Positions 1 to 8,860 of a stretch of DNA of 64,000 nucleotides are shown piece by piece. The position numbers were made by a program, and so were the translations under genes. The stretch is from Pseudomonas abietaniphila. GTDB lineage: Bacteria; Pseudomonadota; Gammaproteobacteria; Pseudomonadales; Pseudomonadaceae. Positions within the stretch are counted from its first letter, which is position 1; each line of letters opens with the position of its first letter. The stretch covers positions 496,001-560,000 of the forward strand of contig NZ_FNCO01000001.1 in the NCBI RefSeq assembly GCF_900100795.1, read 5' to 3'. The notes under the pieces are model-generated. The model saw only the letters and a list, made by a program, of their open reading frames with translations, was not told the DNA's origin and made no database searches.

Positions 1-1
1 G

Positions 2-442
2 GTGTTGCTGATCTTCACCGGCTTCGGCCTGCACGAGGTGCTGCATCAGTACCCGATGCTGACCGACCTCATTCGCTGGGCGGGGATGGGGTTTTTGGTG
101 TATCTGGCGTGGAAACTGGCGATCGACGACGGCCATCTGAACGTCGACAAACCCACCCGGCATCCTTCGTTCTGGCATGGCGCGGCGATGCAGTGGCTGA
201 ACCCAAAGGCATGGCTCGCGGCGGTGGCGGGCATGGGGGCGTTTGTCGCGGATGGCGAAGCGCGGTTGATCGGTTTGTTCGCACTGGTCTACTTCGTTGT
301 CTGCTACGTGTCGGTCGCCTGCTGGGCCTATGCCGGTGCCTTTCTGGGGCCGTACTTGCGCAGTGCGCAACGCATCCGGGTGTTCAACCGCAGCATGGCG
401 GCGTTGCTGGCCGGGTGCGCAATCTCTTTGCTCTACGTCTGA
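2..442 (+). CDS. LysE/RhtB family exporter, C-terminal part
   Basis: Probable inner-membrane amino acid exporter of the LysE/RhtB family. The frame is open to the left window edge, so the first 60 or so residues of a typical 205-residue protein are missing and the GTG at position 2 is not the real start. What remains has hydrophobic segments typical of the family and the sequence QWLNPKAW, which resembles the conserved NPK motif at the start of the second half of LysE proteins. The stop lies one base from the stop of the convergent AraC gene. Substrate cannot be told from sequence. Confidence 0.8.
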   Translation: MLLIFTGFGLHEVLHQYPMLTDLIRWAGMGFLVYLAWKLAIDDGHLNVDKPTRHPSFWHGAAMQWLNPKAWLAAVAGMGAFVADGEARLIGLFALVYFVVCYVSVACWAYAGAFLGPYLRSAQRIRVFNRSMAALLAGCAISLLYV

Positions 443-443
443 A

Positions 444-1268
444 TCACTGACGATATTGCCCCGGCGTCGCAGCAAGGTGCTTTTTGAAAACACGCTGGAA
501 ATGCGCCTGATCGGAAAACCCATTTTGCTGGGCGATGTCGGCAATGGGCGCGCCTTCGCGCAGTTGCGCCTGCGCATGCTGAATGCGCCGGTTGATCAGG
601 TAGGCGTGTGGCGTCATGTGGTAATGCTGCTCGAAAGCACGAATCAGGTACGCCTCCGACAGGTTGGCGACCTGGCAGATTTCTTCCAGGCGGATGGCGC
701 GCAAAAAGTGCTGATTGATGTACTGCGCCGCGCGCTCCACCTTGGCGTTGACCTTCTTCAGCGGTACGTCCGCACCCCCTGGCCGCTGCTGCATCAGGGT
801 GAAAAAGACGATGGCGGCTTCATGTTTTTCCAGCGCGTCCAGCGCCGGGTCGATCAAGGTTTGGTGCAGATCGAGCAGCGCGGAAAAAAGCGTCGGATCG
901 CTACTGGAGATGCCCGGAATCGGGCGAAACCCATTGATGCCACACGCCTGCTGAACCCGGCCCAGCCACTGTGCATCGACGTACAGCATGATGTACGACC
1001 AGAGCTGATCATCGATGGGGTTGCAGGCATGAACGTCGCCGGGATTCATCCATACGACCGTGCCGGTGCTGATGCGCTGGTCGGTCTTTTCGTGCAGGTA
1101 CGTGCTGAATCCGGAGGTGATGGCGCCGATGGAAAACACGTCGTGGGAATGGCGTGAATAGCAGACCTTGCGGCCATCGGCGATGGATCGCGCCTCAATG
1201 AAAGGCAACTGCGCATCCCTCCAGAACACCGGTATTGCTGAGCGGTTCACCGGGTTCTGGAGGGGCAT
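444..1268 (-). CDS. AraC family transcriptional regulator
   Basis: 274-residue AraC/XylS regulator. An N-terminal cupin-like sensing domain (about residues 20-160, including HSHDVFSIGAI and WMNPGDVHAC) is followed by a C-terminal double helix-turn-helix (about 175-272) with the family signature around GFSDQAHFQRVFKKH. An AAAGGA Shine-Dalgarno sequence sits about 10 bases before the ATG, inside the end of eptA; only 6 bases separate the two genes, so they are probably cotranscribed. Such regulators often control a neighbouring LysE exporter, which is the convergent gene here, but that link is inference. Confidence 0.88.
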   Translation of the reverse strand: MPLQNPVNRSAIPVFWRDAQLPFIEARSIADGRKVCYSRHSHDVFSIGAITSGFSTYLHEKTDQRISTGTVVWMNPGDVHACNPIDDQLWSYIMLYVDAQWLGRVQQACGINGFRPIPGISSSDPTLFSALLDLHQTLIDPALDALEKHEAAIVFFTLMQQRPGGADVPLKKVNAKVERAAQYINQHFLRAIRLEEICQVANLSEAYLIRAFEQHYHMTPHAYLINRRIQHAQAQLREGAPIADIAQQNGFSDQAHFQRVFKKHLAATPGQYRQ

Positions 1269-1274
1269 GTCAGG

Positions 1275-2957
1275 TCATCCTTTGCTGCGCTTGCAGCTGT
1301 GGAAAATGTCGAGGGCTGGTTGGTATTCAGTGGTGTTGACGCCGAGCAAGCCTAGCACCGAATGAAACAGGTAGTCATGGCTCAGGTCGGGCTGGTTCTG
1401 TTTCGCCGCAAGACAGCTGCGGTCGATGCTGGCGTCTTCCAGCGTCTGGTTGCCGAACCACATGACCATCGGCACGTGGGTCTGCGCGCTCGGGGCGATG
1501 GCATACGGCGCAGCGTGCAGGTAAACACCGTTTTCACCCAGCGACTCGCCATGGTCCGAAACATAGATCATCGAGGTGTCCACTTTGTCCTGATTGCGCT
1601 TGAGCAGCTCGATGGTCTGCGACAGGAAGTGGTCGGTGTACAGGATCGTGTTGTCGTAGACGTTTTTCAGCTCGTCCGACGTGCAACTGCCCAACTGGTT
1701 GGTGTGGCAGACCGGCGTGAAGCGCTCCATGGTTTTCGGGTAACGATCGTAGTATTCCGGACCGTGGCTGCCGTCGGAGTGCAGCACGATGATGGCGTTG
1801 TCCTTGAGCGAATCGATGTAGTCCTGCAAGCCCACCAGCAGCGATTCGTCCAGGCAGTTCTGACCGTCGCAGAACGGGCTCGGCTGAGTTTTGGGAATGT
1901 CGCTGTGCGGCACGCGCAGGCAGGTGCCCTTGCAGTCACTGTTGTTGTCCAGCCACACGACCTTCAGCCCCGCACGCTGCAGCATGTCCAGCAGGCCTTC
2001 GTAGGTCTTGCCTTTCTTGTCGCTGTAATCGCTGCGCGGGAACTTGGAGAACATGCACGGCACCGACACCGCCGTCGAGGTGCCACACGAGGACACTTGC
2101 GTGAAGTTGAGAATGTCCTGCTTCTTCAATTCCGGGTTGGTGTCGCGTGCATAACCGTTGAGCGAGAAATGGTCCGCGCGGGCGGTTTCACCCACGACGA
2201 AAATCATCAGGCTCTTTTTCGGCCGCTGCCGGGCTTCTGCGCTGAGTACCGAATCTTCACCCACGGCCTGGATCTTGACGGTTTCCTTGATCGCGACCGT
2301 CTGCTTGGTCAGCTTGCCGATGGCGTAGATGTAATTGGTCGGGTTGATGAAGTGGGTCAGCTTGTCTTCATCCCGAAAAATAGGCGCATAGGTGGAATAG
2401 AACGGCCCGACGGAGGCGGCGATCACCAGCACGCAACCGATGCACACCAGCACCTTGTTGACCAGGCCGGGCAGCACGCGGCGGTAGGTCACCGGCGTCA
2501 TCCAGATCAATACGATGGGCAAGACACCCAGCAAGCCCAGATAGAGGAACAGCTTGCCGCTGATCAGGGCCTCGGCCTCGCCGGGGTTGGTTTCCAGCAC
2601 GTTCTGCATCATCACGGTGTCGATCGTGATGCCGTAGGTGTTCATGAAGTAGGCGGCCGACGCGGAGCACAGTGCCACCAGACTCAGGACCGGCTTGAGT
2701 GTGGGTTTGAAGGAGAAGGGCGTCAGCAGCAGCGTAATGGCTGCCCAGAGAAAGAACGCAAAAGAGGCATAGAACGCGACCGCCTTGATGCCTTGCAGCT
2801 GGGTCAAACCGACCAGGGCATGCCATGTCGCCAGGTTGTAGAAGGCAACCAGAGACAGGGAGAACAGCATGACGAGGCGAGTGGAGGTGACGGGTTTCAG
2901 CTTTGAACGCATTTCCATATAAAGCACTACTCGAAACATGGCCCACACGTGCGCCAA
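1275..2957 (-). CDS. eptA: EptA-type phosphoethanolamine-lipid A transferase
   Basis: Inner-membrane enzyme that transfers phosphoethanolamine from phosphatidylethanolamine to lipid A phosphates, lowering surface charge and polymyxin binding. About five N-terminal membrane helices (residues 28-190) precede a periplasmic sulfatase-fold domain. Visible catalytic blocks are VVGETARADH near 254-263 (metal-binding Glu), SCGTSTAVSVPC near 290-301 (Thr nucleophile) and YVSDHGESLGENG near 470 (Asp-His pair). Length of about 545-560 matches the family. No good ribosome site precedes the first ATG; internal ATGs at 2918 or 2912, nearer the first helix, are realistic alternative starts. An AraC regulator follows in the same transcript, not the PmrAB pair common for this gene. 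Confidence 0.88.
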   Translation of the reverse strand: MAHVWAMFRVVLYMEMRSKLKPVTSTRLVMLFSLSLVAFYNLATWHALVGLTQLQGIKAVAFYASFAFFLWAAITLLLTPFSFKPTLKPVLSLVALCSASAAYFMNTYGITIDTVMMQNVLETNPGEAEALISGKLFLYLGLLGVLPIVLIWMTPVTYRRVLPGLVNKVLVCIGCVLVIAASVGPFYSTYAPIFRDEDKLTHFINPTNYIYAIGKLTKQTVAIKETVKIQAVGEDSVLSAEARQRPKKSLMIFVVGETARADHFSLNGYARDTNPELKKQDILNFTQVSSCGTSTAVSVPCMFSKFPRSDYSDKKGKTYEGLLDMLQRAGLKVVWLDNNSDCKGTCLRVPHSDIPKTQPSPFCDGQNCLDESLLVGLQDYIDSLKDNAIIVLHSDGSHGPEYYDRYPKTMERFTPVCHTNQLGSCTSDELKNVYDNTILYTDHFLSQTIELLKRNQDKVDTSMIYVSDHGESLGENGVYLHAAPYAIAPSAQTHVPMVMWFGNQTLEDASIDRSCLAAKQNQPDLSHDYLFHSVLGLLGVNTTEYQPALDIFHSCKRSKG

Positions 2958-3215
2958 AGCGGTCCTATCCTTGCGACCGGCACGTCGGACAAACCTGTCG
3001 GTGACAGGCGGATTAATGAGGGAGGCGTAGATCGCGCGGAGTTTTTCAGAACGATTGTGAAGACTTTGTGAAACAGCGTAGACGAGCTGTCAGGACGATA
3101 AATTCTTTTTTTGAGCATCTAGCGTTGCGCGCCAGAGCCTTTTTGCTAGCCTGCGAAACGTCGTCGCGCAAACGCGCAATTATCTTGATATCGCCAACTG
3201 ACAGGAGCTTGTCGG

Positions 3216-3827
3216 ATGAAACTCATCGGTATGCTGGATTCGCCTTACGTTCGGCGAGTCGCGGTCAGTCTTAAACGCATGGGCATTGCGTTCGAACACG
3301 AGTCTGTGTCGGTGTTTCGAGGCATGGAGCGTTTCAGGGAGCTCAATCCGGTGATCAAGGCGCCCACTTTCATTACCGATGACGGTTTGGTGCTTATGGA
3401 GTCGAGCCTGATTCTCGACTATGTGGGGTGTCTGAAGGGCGCGGGCAATGGACTGATGCCTGTGGCACTGGCGGAGCGTGCCCGGACCCTGCGTCTGACC
3501 GGTCTCGCCTTGGTGGCTTACGAGAAAGCCGTGCAGATTTACTATGAACGCAACCTGCGACCGGCCGAGATTCAGCATGCACCGTGGGTCGAGCGGGTCA
3601 GTGGGCAATTGAAAACGGCGTGCGCGGAACTTGAGCGAGAGCTGACCGAGCGGCCGTTGAGTGCAAGTCAGGACATCGGCCAGGATGGCATCAGCATCGC
3701 CGTGGGCTGGTCGTTCATTCAACTGGTGGTGCCTGATCTGATCAGTGCCGAGTCCTACCCGGTGCTGGCGGCGTTCGCGTCAGAGGCCGAACAACTGGAC
3801 ATCTTCAAAAGCCTGCCGATGGTTTAG
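3216..3827 (+). CDS. Glutathione S-transferase family protein
   Basis: 203-residue soluble protein with an N-terminal thioredoxin-like GST domain (residues 1-80; MKLIGMLDSPYVRRVAV, glutathione-site ESS at 62-64 in LMESSLILDY) and an all-helical C-terminal domain. The sequence resembles the YibF-like bacterial GST group, whose substrates are mostly unknown. AGGAG lies about 10 bases before the ATG. It stands alone: the upstream gene is divergent and the downstream operon convergent. The 258-base gap before it (2958-3215) presumably holds the divergent promoters of this gene and eptA. Confidence 0.85.
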   Translation: MKLIGMLDSPYVRRVAVSLKRMGIAFEHESVSVFRGMERFRELNPVIKAPTFITDDGLVLMESSLILDYVGCLKGAGNGLMPVALAERARTLRLTGLALVAYEKAVQIYYERNLRPAEIQHAPWVERVSGQLKTACAELERELTERPLSASQDIGQDGISIAVGWSFIQLVVPDLISAESYPVLAAFASEAEQLDIFKSLPMV

Positions 3828-3859
3828 GCCCGCGCGCGGTAGACTCGGCCAGCCTGGGC

Positions 3860-4609
3860 CTACTGTGCCATGACCTTCGCCAGCGTCCCGTCGTCTTTCA
3901 AGTGTGCGAAGGCGGCGGTGATGCGTTTGACCGTGTCGTCGGGCGTCTTGAGGCTCAGGGCGACGTAAAGCCCTTTCGACAGCTCATCAATCGTGTACAC
4001 GCTTTCCAGGTCTTCGTAGGCAATGTGCAGGTCTTCGCACTGCTCCCGCGCCTCGCGTTCCGGCAACGGCACCAGTGCGACCTGGCCGCTCAGCAGCTTG
4101 CGCAGGTTGTCGAGGTTGTTGGACGACACCACCATCTTGTTGAAACCCTTGCCCTCGAGGTATTCCTGACGAGAGTCATCACGCACCACGCCGACCGTGT
4201 AGTTTTTAGCGTCCTGCAGGCTCTTGACCACGACGTCGCGACGCTCACGCAGTTTGTAGAACATCGGGGTGACCTGATCCAGTTCACCCACCCACTTGAA
4301 CAGCGGCTCGCGCTCGGCGCTGCGGATGATCGGATAAATCAGCACGTTGGGCTCCAGCCGCGCCATGTCGTAGGCGCGCGCCCACGGATAGAGGGCCATG
4401 TGGTAATCGGTGACGCCGGCCTTGGCCAGGGTCTTCTCGACGATTTCACTGGCGACGCCGACCACTTTGCCGTCACGCAATTCGCTGTACGAGGAGTCTT
4501 CGGTAACCACCTGCAGCGTCTCGGCCTGAGCCTGCAGGCAGAGCAGCACCAGCACCGTGGCTGCGAAAACGCCCCAGCCCTGTTTAACCGAATATGGGGT
4601 ATTGCTCAT
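3860..4609 (-). CDS. Periplasmic solute-binding protein (SBP_bac_3)
   Basis: 249-residue secreted protein of the polar amino acid binding family 3. Signal peptide in the first 29 residues (hydrophobic run VFAATVLVLLCL, then QAQA before ETLQVV). The mature protein starts with the typical VVTEDSSYSE strand and carries PWARAYDMA and RSAEREPLFKWVG, both shared almost word for word with the binding protein at 5975-6745. Last gene of a three-gene operon, 16 bases after the diguanylate cyclase. No ABC permease or ATPase is nearby, so it may sense rather than import its ligand. Ligand unknown. Confidence 0.85.
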   Translation of the reverse strand: MSNTPYSVKQGWGVFAATVLVLLCLQAQAETLQVVTEDSSYSELRDGKVVGVASEIVEKTLAKAGVTDYHMALYPWARAYDMARLEPNVLIYPIIRSAEREPLFKWVGELDQVTPMFYKLRERRDVVVKSLQDAKNYTVGVVRDDSRQEYLEGKGFNKMVVSSNNLDNLRKLLSGQVALVPLPEREAREQCEDLHIAYEDLESVYTIDELSKGLYVALSLKTPDDTVKRITAAFAHLKDDGTLAKVMAQ

Positions 4610-4625
4610 GTCAGACCCTCCCTGA

Positions 4626-5984
4626 TCAGATCACGCACCGGTTACGGCCCTGACTTTTGGCCCGATACAGAGCCTTGTCGGCGCTTTGGAGTAATTGATC
4701 GAAGCGATCCATCGTCGCCGCGTCGAGTTCGGCGATGCCGATGCTCAGCGTGACGTAGGGCGACACCACTGACGCGCTGTGGGGCAGTCTCTGGTTTTCG
4801 AGCAGTTCACGCAGTCGCTCGCCGGACGCCAGCGCCTGCTGCCGGTTTTGCCCCGGCAACAGCACGGCGAATTCTTCCCCGCCCAGACGCGCCACCAGCT
4901 CCCCTGATCGGGAAAACAGCGCGCTCATGGTCAATGCGACGTCGCGCAGGCACTGATCGCCCACGGCATGGCCATAGGTGTCGTTGTAGAGTTTGAAAAA
5001 ATCGATGTCGCACATCAGTACCGAAAACGGCTGCTGGTGGCGCAACGCACGGTTGAATTCCAGCTCCTTGAGCTCGTCGAAGTGCCGGCGGTTGGCCAGG
5101 CCCGTCAACGGGTCGAAACGGGTCAGGGCTTCGAGACGGATGTTCGCCGCTTTCAGTTGCGCCGTGCGTTGTTCCACCAGTTCGGCCAATTGGTCACGGC
5201 TGGCGGCCAAGGCGATTTCGTCGCGGGTCTGACGCTCCAGGTGGTTGGCCAGCTTGTCTTGCAAATCGTTGACCCCGGCCTCCAGCAGGTCCAGTTCGTC
5301 GCTGGCGTTGCTCCGGCGCTCCAGGGACAGGTGCTGTTTGAGGTTTTGCGGCGTCAGTTGCTCCAGATGCCGGGCGATGCGGCGTACGTGCAGGGTGACC
5401 GACCGGTTGAACATGCCCATGATCAGACCGGCAAGGGCCAGGGACTGGATGATCTGGGTCAGCATGATGATCCCGACTTCTTTCCACAGGCGCTTCCAGA
5501 GCAGGCTCTCATCACCTTCGATGGTCAACTCGCCGACCACTTCGTTGGCGCCGGGGTAGGGCGTGACCATCAACTGGCGATGCAACGCAGGGGCGAGAAT
5601 CGAGCCCGAATGCCCCGGATGTTGACGCTCCAGCACCTCCGCCGGACGGCCTGGGCGAAGGATGCGCAGCTCGACACGGCCAACGGGGGCGGCCAGCGCG
5701 ACGCTGTCGATCTGGGCCTGCAGCGCTTCGCTGTCCATTTCCCACACGGCCTTGGACAGCGTGCCCTGAAACACCTGATCGATGAGGTTCAACTCGGCGT
5801 TCATGGTCGCCAGGTTGTTGCTCCAGGCAAACCAGGTGCGCACCGTGACGGTGGCAACCGTAAACAGCACACAAAACGCCAGGGTCGCCATCACCAACCG
5901 GCGCGCCAGCGAGCCGTTGCGAGGCCGCGCGGCGAGGTGTTCAGGGCGTGTCGATTCGGACTCTGCGAGCATGCTCAATTCCAT
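4626..5984 (-). CDS. Membrane-bound diguanylate cyclase (GGDEF)
   Basis: 452-residue enzyme that makes cyclic di-GMP from two GTP. Order: helix TM1 (about 29-51), periplasmic sensory region (52-170), TM2 (about 172-191), HAMP-like linker and coiled coil (195-285), GGDEF domain (286-452) with DPLTGLANRR, DIDFFKLYND and an intact active site GGEEF at 368-372. The inhibitory site expected as RxxD reads RSGE (359-362), so product feedback may be weakened. The first ATG overlaps the upstream gene by 10 bases; a second ATG at 5972 has a better-placed GGA. Flanked in one operon by two periplasmic binding proteins that could present ligand to the sensory region (inference). Confidence 0.92.
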   Translation of the reverse strand: MELSMLAESESTRPEHLAARPRNGSLARRLVMATLAFCVLFTVATVTVRTWFAWSNNLATMNAELNLIDQVFQGTLSKAVWEMDSEALQAQIDSVALAAPVGRVELRILRPGRPAEVLERQHPGHSGSILAPALHRQLMVTPYPGANEVVGELTIEGDESLLWKRLWKEVGIIMLTQIIQSLALAGLIMGMFNRSVTLHVRRIARHLEQLTPQNLKQHLSLERRSNASDELDLLEAGVNDLQDKLANHLERQTRDEIALAASRDQLAELVEQRTAQLKAANIRLEALTRFDPLTGLANRRHFDELKELEFNRALRHQQPFSVLMCDIDFFKLYNDTYGHAVGDQCLRDVALTMSALFSRSGELVARLGGEEFAVLLPGQNRQQALASGERLRELLENQRLPHSASVVSPYVTLSIGIAELDAATMDRFDQLLQSADKALYRAKSQGRNRCVI

Positions 5985-6745
5985 TTCCGCGCAATAGCAT
6001 CGTAGGTTCCGTTCTCACGGATGGCTTTCAGGCCTTGTTGAAACAGCTGAACAGTAGCATCCGCCGTCCCGGTGCTGAAAGCCATGTTGAACCCTCCCGC
6101 TTCTTCCAGCGCGGGCACACGCAAGGATTGCACCAGCGTGCGGTCAGGATCGTCGCCAACCTGGCGGGCCAGGTAGTCGGCATTCAATTCGTCGGAGATC
6201 CACAGGTCGACGTGCCCGGTTTGCAGTTTCTGGTAGTTGAGTTCGTAACGGTTGCTGGACTGCAATTGCTGGCCGAGCACGAACTTCTGGCTCATGAGGT
6301 ATTGCTCGCCGACGTCTTCATTGACCGTGGCGGTCTGCCAGTCGCGTGCGTCGTTCAGGTCCATGAGGCTGACCGGATGGGCAGACGAGGAATAAATGTA
6401 CCAGCGCGAAGAGGCGATGGTGCCGACCCACTTGAACAGGTGCTCGCGCTCGGCCGTGCGGGTGATGGAGTAGATGAGGACGTCAGGGTCGTGCAGCGCC
6501 AGGTCGTAAGCGCGCGCCCACGGCATCGACTGGATGCTTGCCTGAACGTTCACCTCCTTCAATACCGCCTGCACCACCTCGGTGCTCATGCCGGTCAGCT
6601 GACCGTCGCGGGTCATGTTGTAGGGCGGCAGCTCTTCGGTGACGATGCGAATCGGATCGGCGTGGACACCCAAAACACTCAGGCACAGCCATACCGCGTG
6701 ATCAAGCACGCGGCGGGCCAGGCGACGGAGAACAGGGGGTGTCAT
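5975..6745 (-). CDS. Periplasmic solute-binding protein (SBP_bac_3), operon head
   Basis: 256-residue family 3 binding protein. Signal-like N-terminus (about 1-29, ending near GVHA before DPIRIVTEELPPYN). Contains PWARAYDLA and RTAEREHLFKWVG, the same signatures as the protein at 3860-4609, so the two are paralogues. First gene of the operon; GAGGT lies about 10 bases before the ATG. It overlaps the downstream diguanylate cyclase, which indicates translational coupling. No transporter subunits are near. A role as extracytoplasmic ligand sensor for the cyclase is plausible but unproven. Confidence 0.85.
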   Translation of the reverse strand: MTPPVLRRLARRVLDHAVWLCLSVLGVHADPIRIVTEELPPYNMTRDGQLTGMSTEVVQAVLKEVNVQASIQSMPWARAYDLALHDPDVLIYSITRTAEREHLFKWVGTIASSRWYIYSSSAHPVSLMDLNDARDWQTATVNEDVGEQYLMSQKFVLGQQLQSSNRYELNYQKLQTGHVDLWISDELNADYLARQVGDDPDRTLVQSLRVPALEEAGGFNMAFSTGTADATVQLFQQGLKAIRENGTYDAIARKWN

Positions 6746-6998
6746 GGACAGCTACCTCATGGCTGCAGTCGCAAGGTGTTCCGATTCCGGGCGGACATCG
6801 GCAAAGGAACACGACCAGACTGCTTCGTACATCCACGATATCGGCTGCAAAATCCGGCACTTGAGAGGTTTATCTGCCGTTCATCCTGTGGTGTTGCGGG
6901 TGGTCGGTTGCGTGGGTCGAGCGCCTGAAGACCCGGAGGACGCATCCGGCCGGGCGCAACCCTGTGGCGTTCTGCCACACCAGCGCTTGCCGCGTTGT

Positions 6999-7012
6999 TT
7001 GATCCAGATCAA
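6999..7012. promoter_or_regulatory. ANR/FNR box upstream of cydP-cydABX
   Basis: TTGATCCAGATCAA is a perfect match to the FNR/ANR consensus TTGATnnnnATCAA. It lies 55 bases before cydP in the 321-base space between the binding protein operon and the cyd operon. ANR is the oxygen-sensing iron-sulfur regulator of Pseudomonas, so the bd oxidase operon is probably induced at low oxygen. The rest of that gap shows no gene. Confidence 0.85.
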
Positions 7013-7066
7013 GGGTCTCGGACATGGCTGTAGGAAAAATACCCCGCACCCCGACGAGTCCTCAAC

Positions 7067-7264
7067 ATGCCCGGCCCTTTCGATTTCCTCAAACACCCGC
7101 TGGCGAAAGAGATCGGTCTGATCCTGTTGATCAAACTCGTCTTGCTGATGGGGATCCGCAGCGTCTGGTTCGACGCTCCGGTCGACGTCAGGGACGACGG
7201 GGTGCAAGCCGGCCTGCATGTACTGGGCGCCCCTCCCGAACCTCCTGAGAAGAACCCAAAATGA
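7067..7264 (+). CDS. cydP: CydP-like small subunit of cytochrome bd oxidase
   Basis: 65-residue protein with one hydrophobic helix (about 14-30, [17 protein letters not shown]) followed by IRSVWFD and a short polar tail. This pattern matches the small proteins annotated as putative cytochrome oxidase subunit CydP. Its stop overlaps the cydA start (ATGA), so translation is coupled and it is the first gene of the oxidase operon. The role, accessory subunit or assembly factor, is inferred from family and position. Confidence 0.75.
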   Translation: MPGPFDFLKHPLAKEIGLILLIKLVLLMGIRSVWFDAPVDVRDDGVQAGLHVLGAPPEPPEKNPK

Positions 7265-8850
7265 TTTCGGAATCAGTCGTCGACTTATCTCGACTGCAGT
7301 TCGCAATGACCGCGCTGTACCACTTTCTGTTCGTCCCGCTGACGCTGGGCATGGCCTTTCTGCTGGCGATCATGGAGTCGGTCTACGTCATGACCGGCAA
7401 ACAGGTCTACAAGGACATGACCCAGTTCTGGGGCAAGCTGTTCGGCATCAACTTCGCCCTGGGGGTGACCACGGGCCTGACGATGGAATTCCAGTTCGGC
7501 ACCAACTGGGCGTATTACAGCCATTACGTGGGCGATATTTTCGGCGCGCCGCTGGCCATCGAAGGCATGATGGCGTTCTTCCTTGAGTCGACCTTCATTG
7601 GCTTGTTCTTTTTCGGCTGGGACCGTCTGAGCCGTGTGCAGCACCTGACCGTCACCTGGCTGGTGGCGATCGGTTCCAACCTGTCGGCCTTGTGGATTCT
7701 GATTGCCAACGGCTGGATGCAAAACCCGGTCGGCGCCGAATTCAACTTCACCACCATGCGCATGGAGCTGACCAGCTTCAGCGACCTGCTGTTCAACCCG
7801 GTCGCGCAGGTCAAGTTTGTTCATACCGTTGCTTCCGGCTACGTCACGGGTGCGATCTTCGTGCTGGCGATTTCCAGCTGGTATTTGCTCAAAGGCCGTG
7901 ACATTGGCTTTGCGCGGCGCTCGTTCGCCATTGCCTCGGCGTTCGGCATGGCTTCGATTCTGTCGGTGATCGTGTTGGGGGACGAATCCGGTTACGAAAT
8001 CGGTGACGTGCAGAAAACCAAACTCGCCGCTATCGAGGCCGAGTGGGAAACCGAACCCGCGCCTGCGGCGTTCACTTTGTTCGGCCTGCCGAATCAGGCG
8101 GAGCAGCGCACCGATTACGCGGTGAAGATCCCCTACGTGATGGGCATCATCGCCACGCGCTCGGTGGACAAGCAGGTCACCGGCATCAAGGACCTGGTCA
8201 GCGAACATCAGGCGCGCATCCGCAACGGCATGGTCGCGTACGACCTGCTGGGCAAGTTGCGCGCCGGCGACAAGAGCCAGCAGACGCTTACTGCCTTCAA
8301 TGATGTGAAGAAAGACCTGGGTTACGGCCTGTTGCTGAAGAAGTACACCGACAAGGTGGTGGACGCCAGCGAGCAACAGATTCATCAGGCGGCTCTGGAT
8401 TCCATTCCTCACGTCGCCTCGATCTTCTGGACCTTCCGCCTGATGGTGCTCAGCGGTGTGTTGATGCTGCTGTTGTTTGCCTGTGCCTTCTGGGCCTCGG
8501 CGCGCAAGAATGAATCCAGCAAACCCTGGTTGCTCAAGTGGGCGCTGTTCAGCCTGCCGCTGCCGTGGATCGCCACGCAGACCGGCTGGTGGGTGGCCGA
8601 GCACGGCCGTCAGCCGTGGTCCATCGGTGAAGTGCTGCCGGTGCACCTGTCGGCGTCGACGCTGTCGTCGGGGGATGTGCTGGGCTCGATCCTGACGCTG
8701 GTGGGTTTCTACACCGTGCTGCTGATCATCGAGATGTACCTGATGATCAAGTTCGCCCGACTCGGCCCAAGCAGTTTGCACACTGGTCGTTATCACTTCG
8801 AACGACGTGACGCTGACGTGTCCGCCGCACCCCAACCGACGCTGGCCTGA
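7261..8850 (+). CDS. cydA: Cytochrome bd quinol oxidase subunit I (long Q-loop type)
   Basis: 529-residue multi-pass subunit carrying the haem b558, b595 and d sites; it oxidises quinol and reduces oxygen to water at the inner membrane. The N-terminus ([19 protein letters not shown]) holds a family haem-ligand His; [20 protein letters not shown] begins the quinol loop, which is long, as in E. coli CydA (522 residues). GRQPW and a C-terminal [15 protein letters not shown] also match the enteric form. Pseudomonas more often carries the shorter cyanide-insensitive CioA of about 488 residues, so this is the E. coli-like type. Controlled by the ANR box at 6999. Confidence 0.95.
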   Translation: MISESVVDLSRLQFAMTALYHFLFVPLTLGMAFLLAIMESVYVMTGKQVYKDMTQFWGKLFGINFALGVTTGLTMEFQFGTNWAYYSHYVGDIFGAPLAIEGMMAFFLESTFIGLFFFGWDRLSRVQHLTVTWLVAIGSNLSALWILIANGWMQNPVGAEFNFTTMRMELTSFSDLLFNPVAQVKFVHTVASGYVTGAIFVLAISSWYLLKGRDIGFARRSFAIASAFGMASILSVIVLGDESGYEIGDVQKTKLAAIEAEWETEPAPAAFTLFGLPNQAEQRTDYAVKIPYVMGIIATRSVDKQVTGIKDLVSEHQARIRNGMVAYDLLGKLRAGDKSQQTLTAFNDVKKDLGYGLLLKKYTDKVVDASEQQIHQAALDSIPHVASIFWTFRLMVLSGVLMLLLFACAFWASARKNESSKPWLLKWALFSLPLPWIATQTGWWVAEHGRQPWSIGEVLPVHLSASTLSSGDVLGSILTLVGFYTVLLIIEMYLMIKFARLGPSSLHTGRYHFERRDADVSAAPQPTLA

Positions 8851-8860
8851 GGAACGCACG

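Noticed and set aside
1362..2906. 514-codon open frame opposite eptA
   Set aside because: Antisense to an intact phosphoethanolamine transferase with catalytic motifs; no ribosome site or known family.
6999..7066. Cyanide-insensitive oxidase (cioAB) assignment for the oxidase operon
   Set aside because: CydA length and the long quinol loop, plus CydX and YbgE, fit the E. coli-type enzyme instead.
7285..8859. 524-codon open frame opposite cydA
   Set aside because: Low-complexity Gln/His/Arg-rich translation typical of an antisense shadow; cydA is unmistakable.
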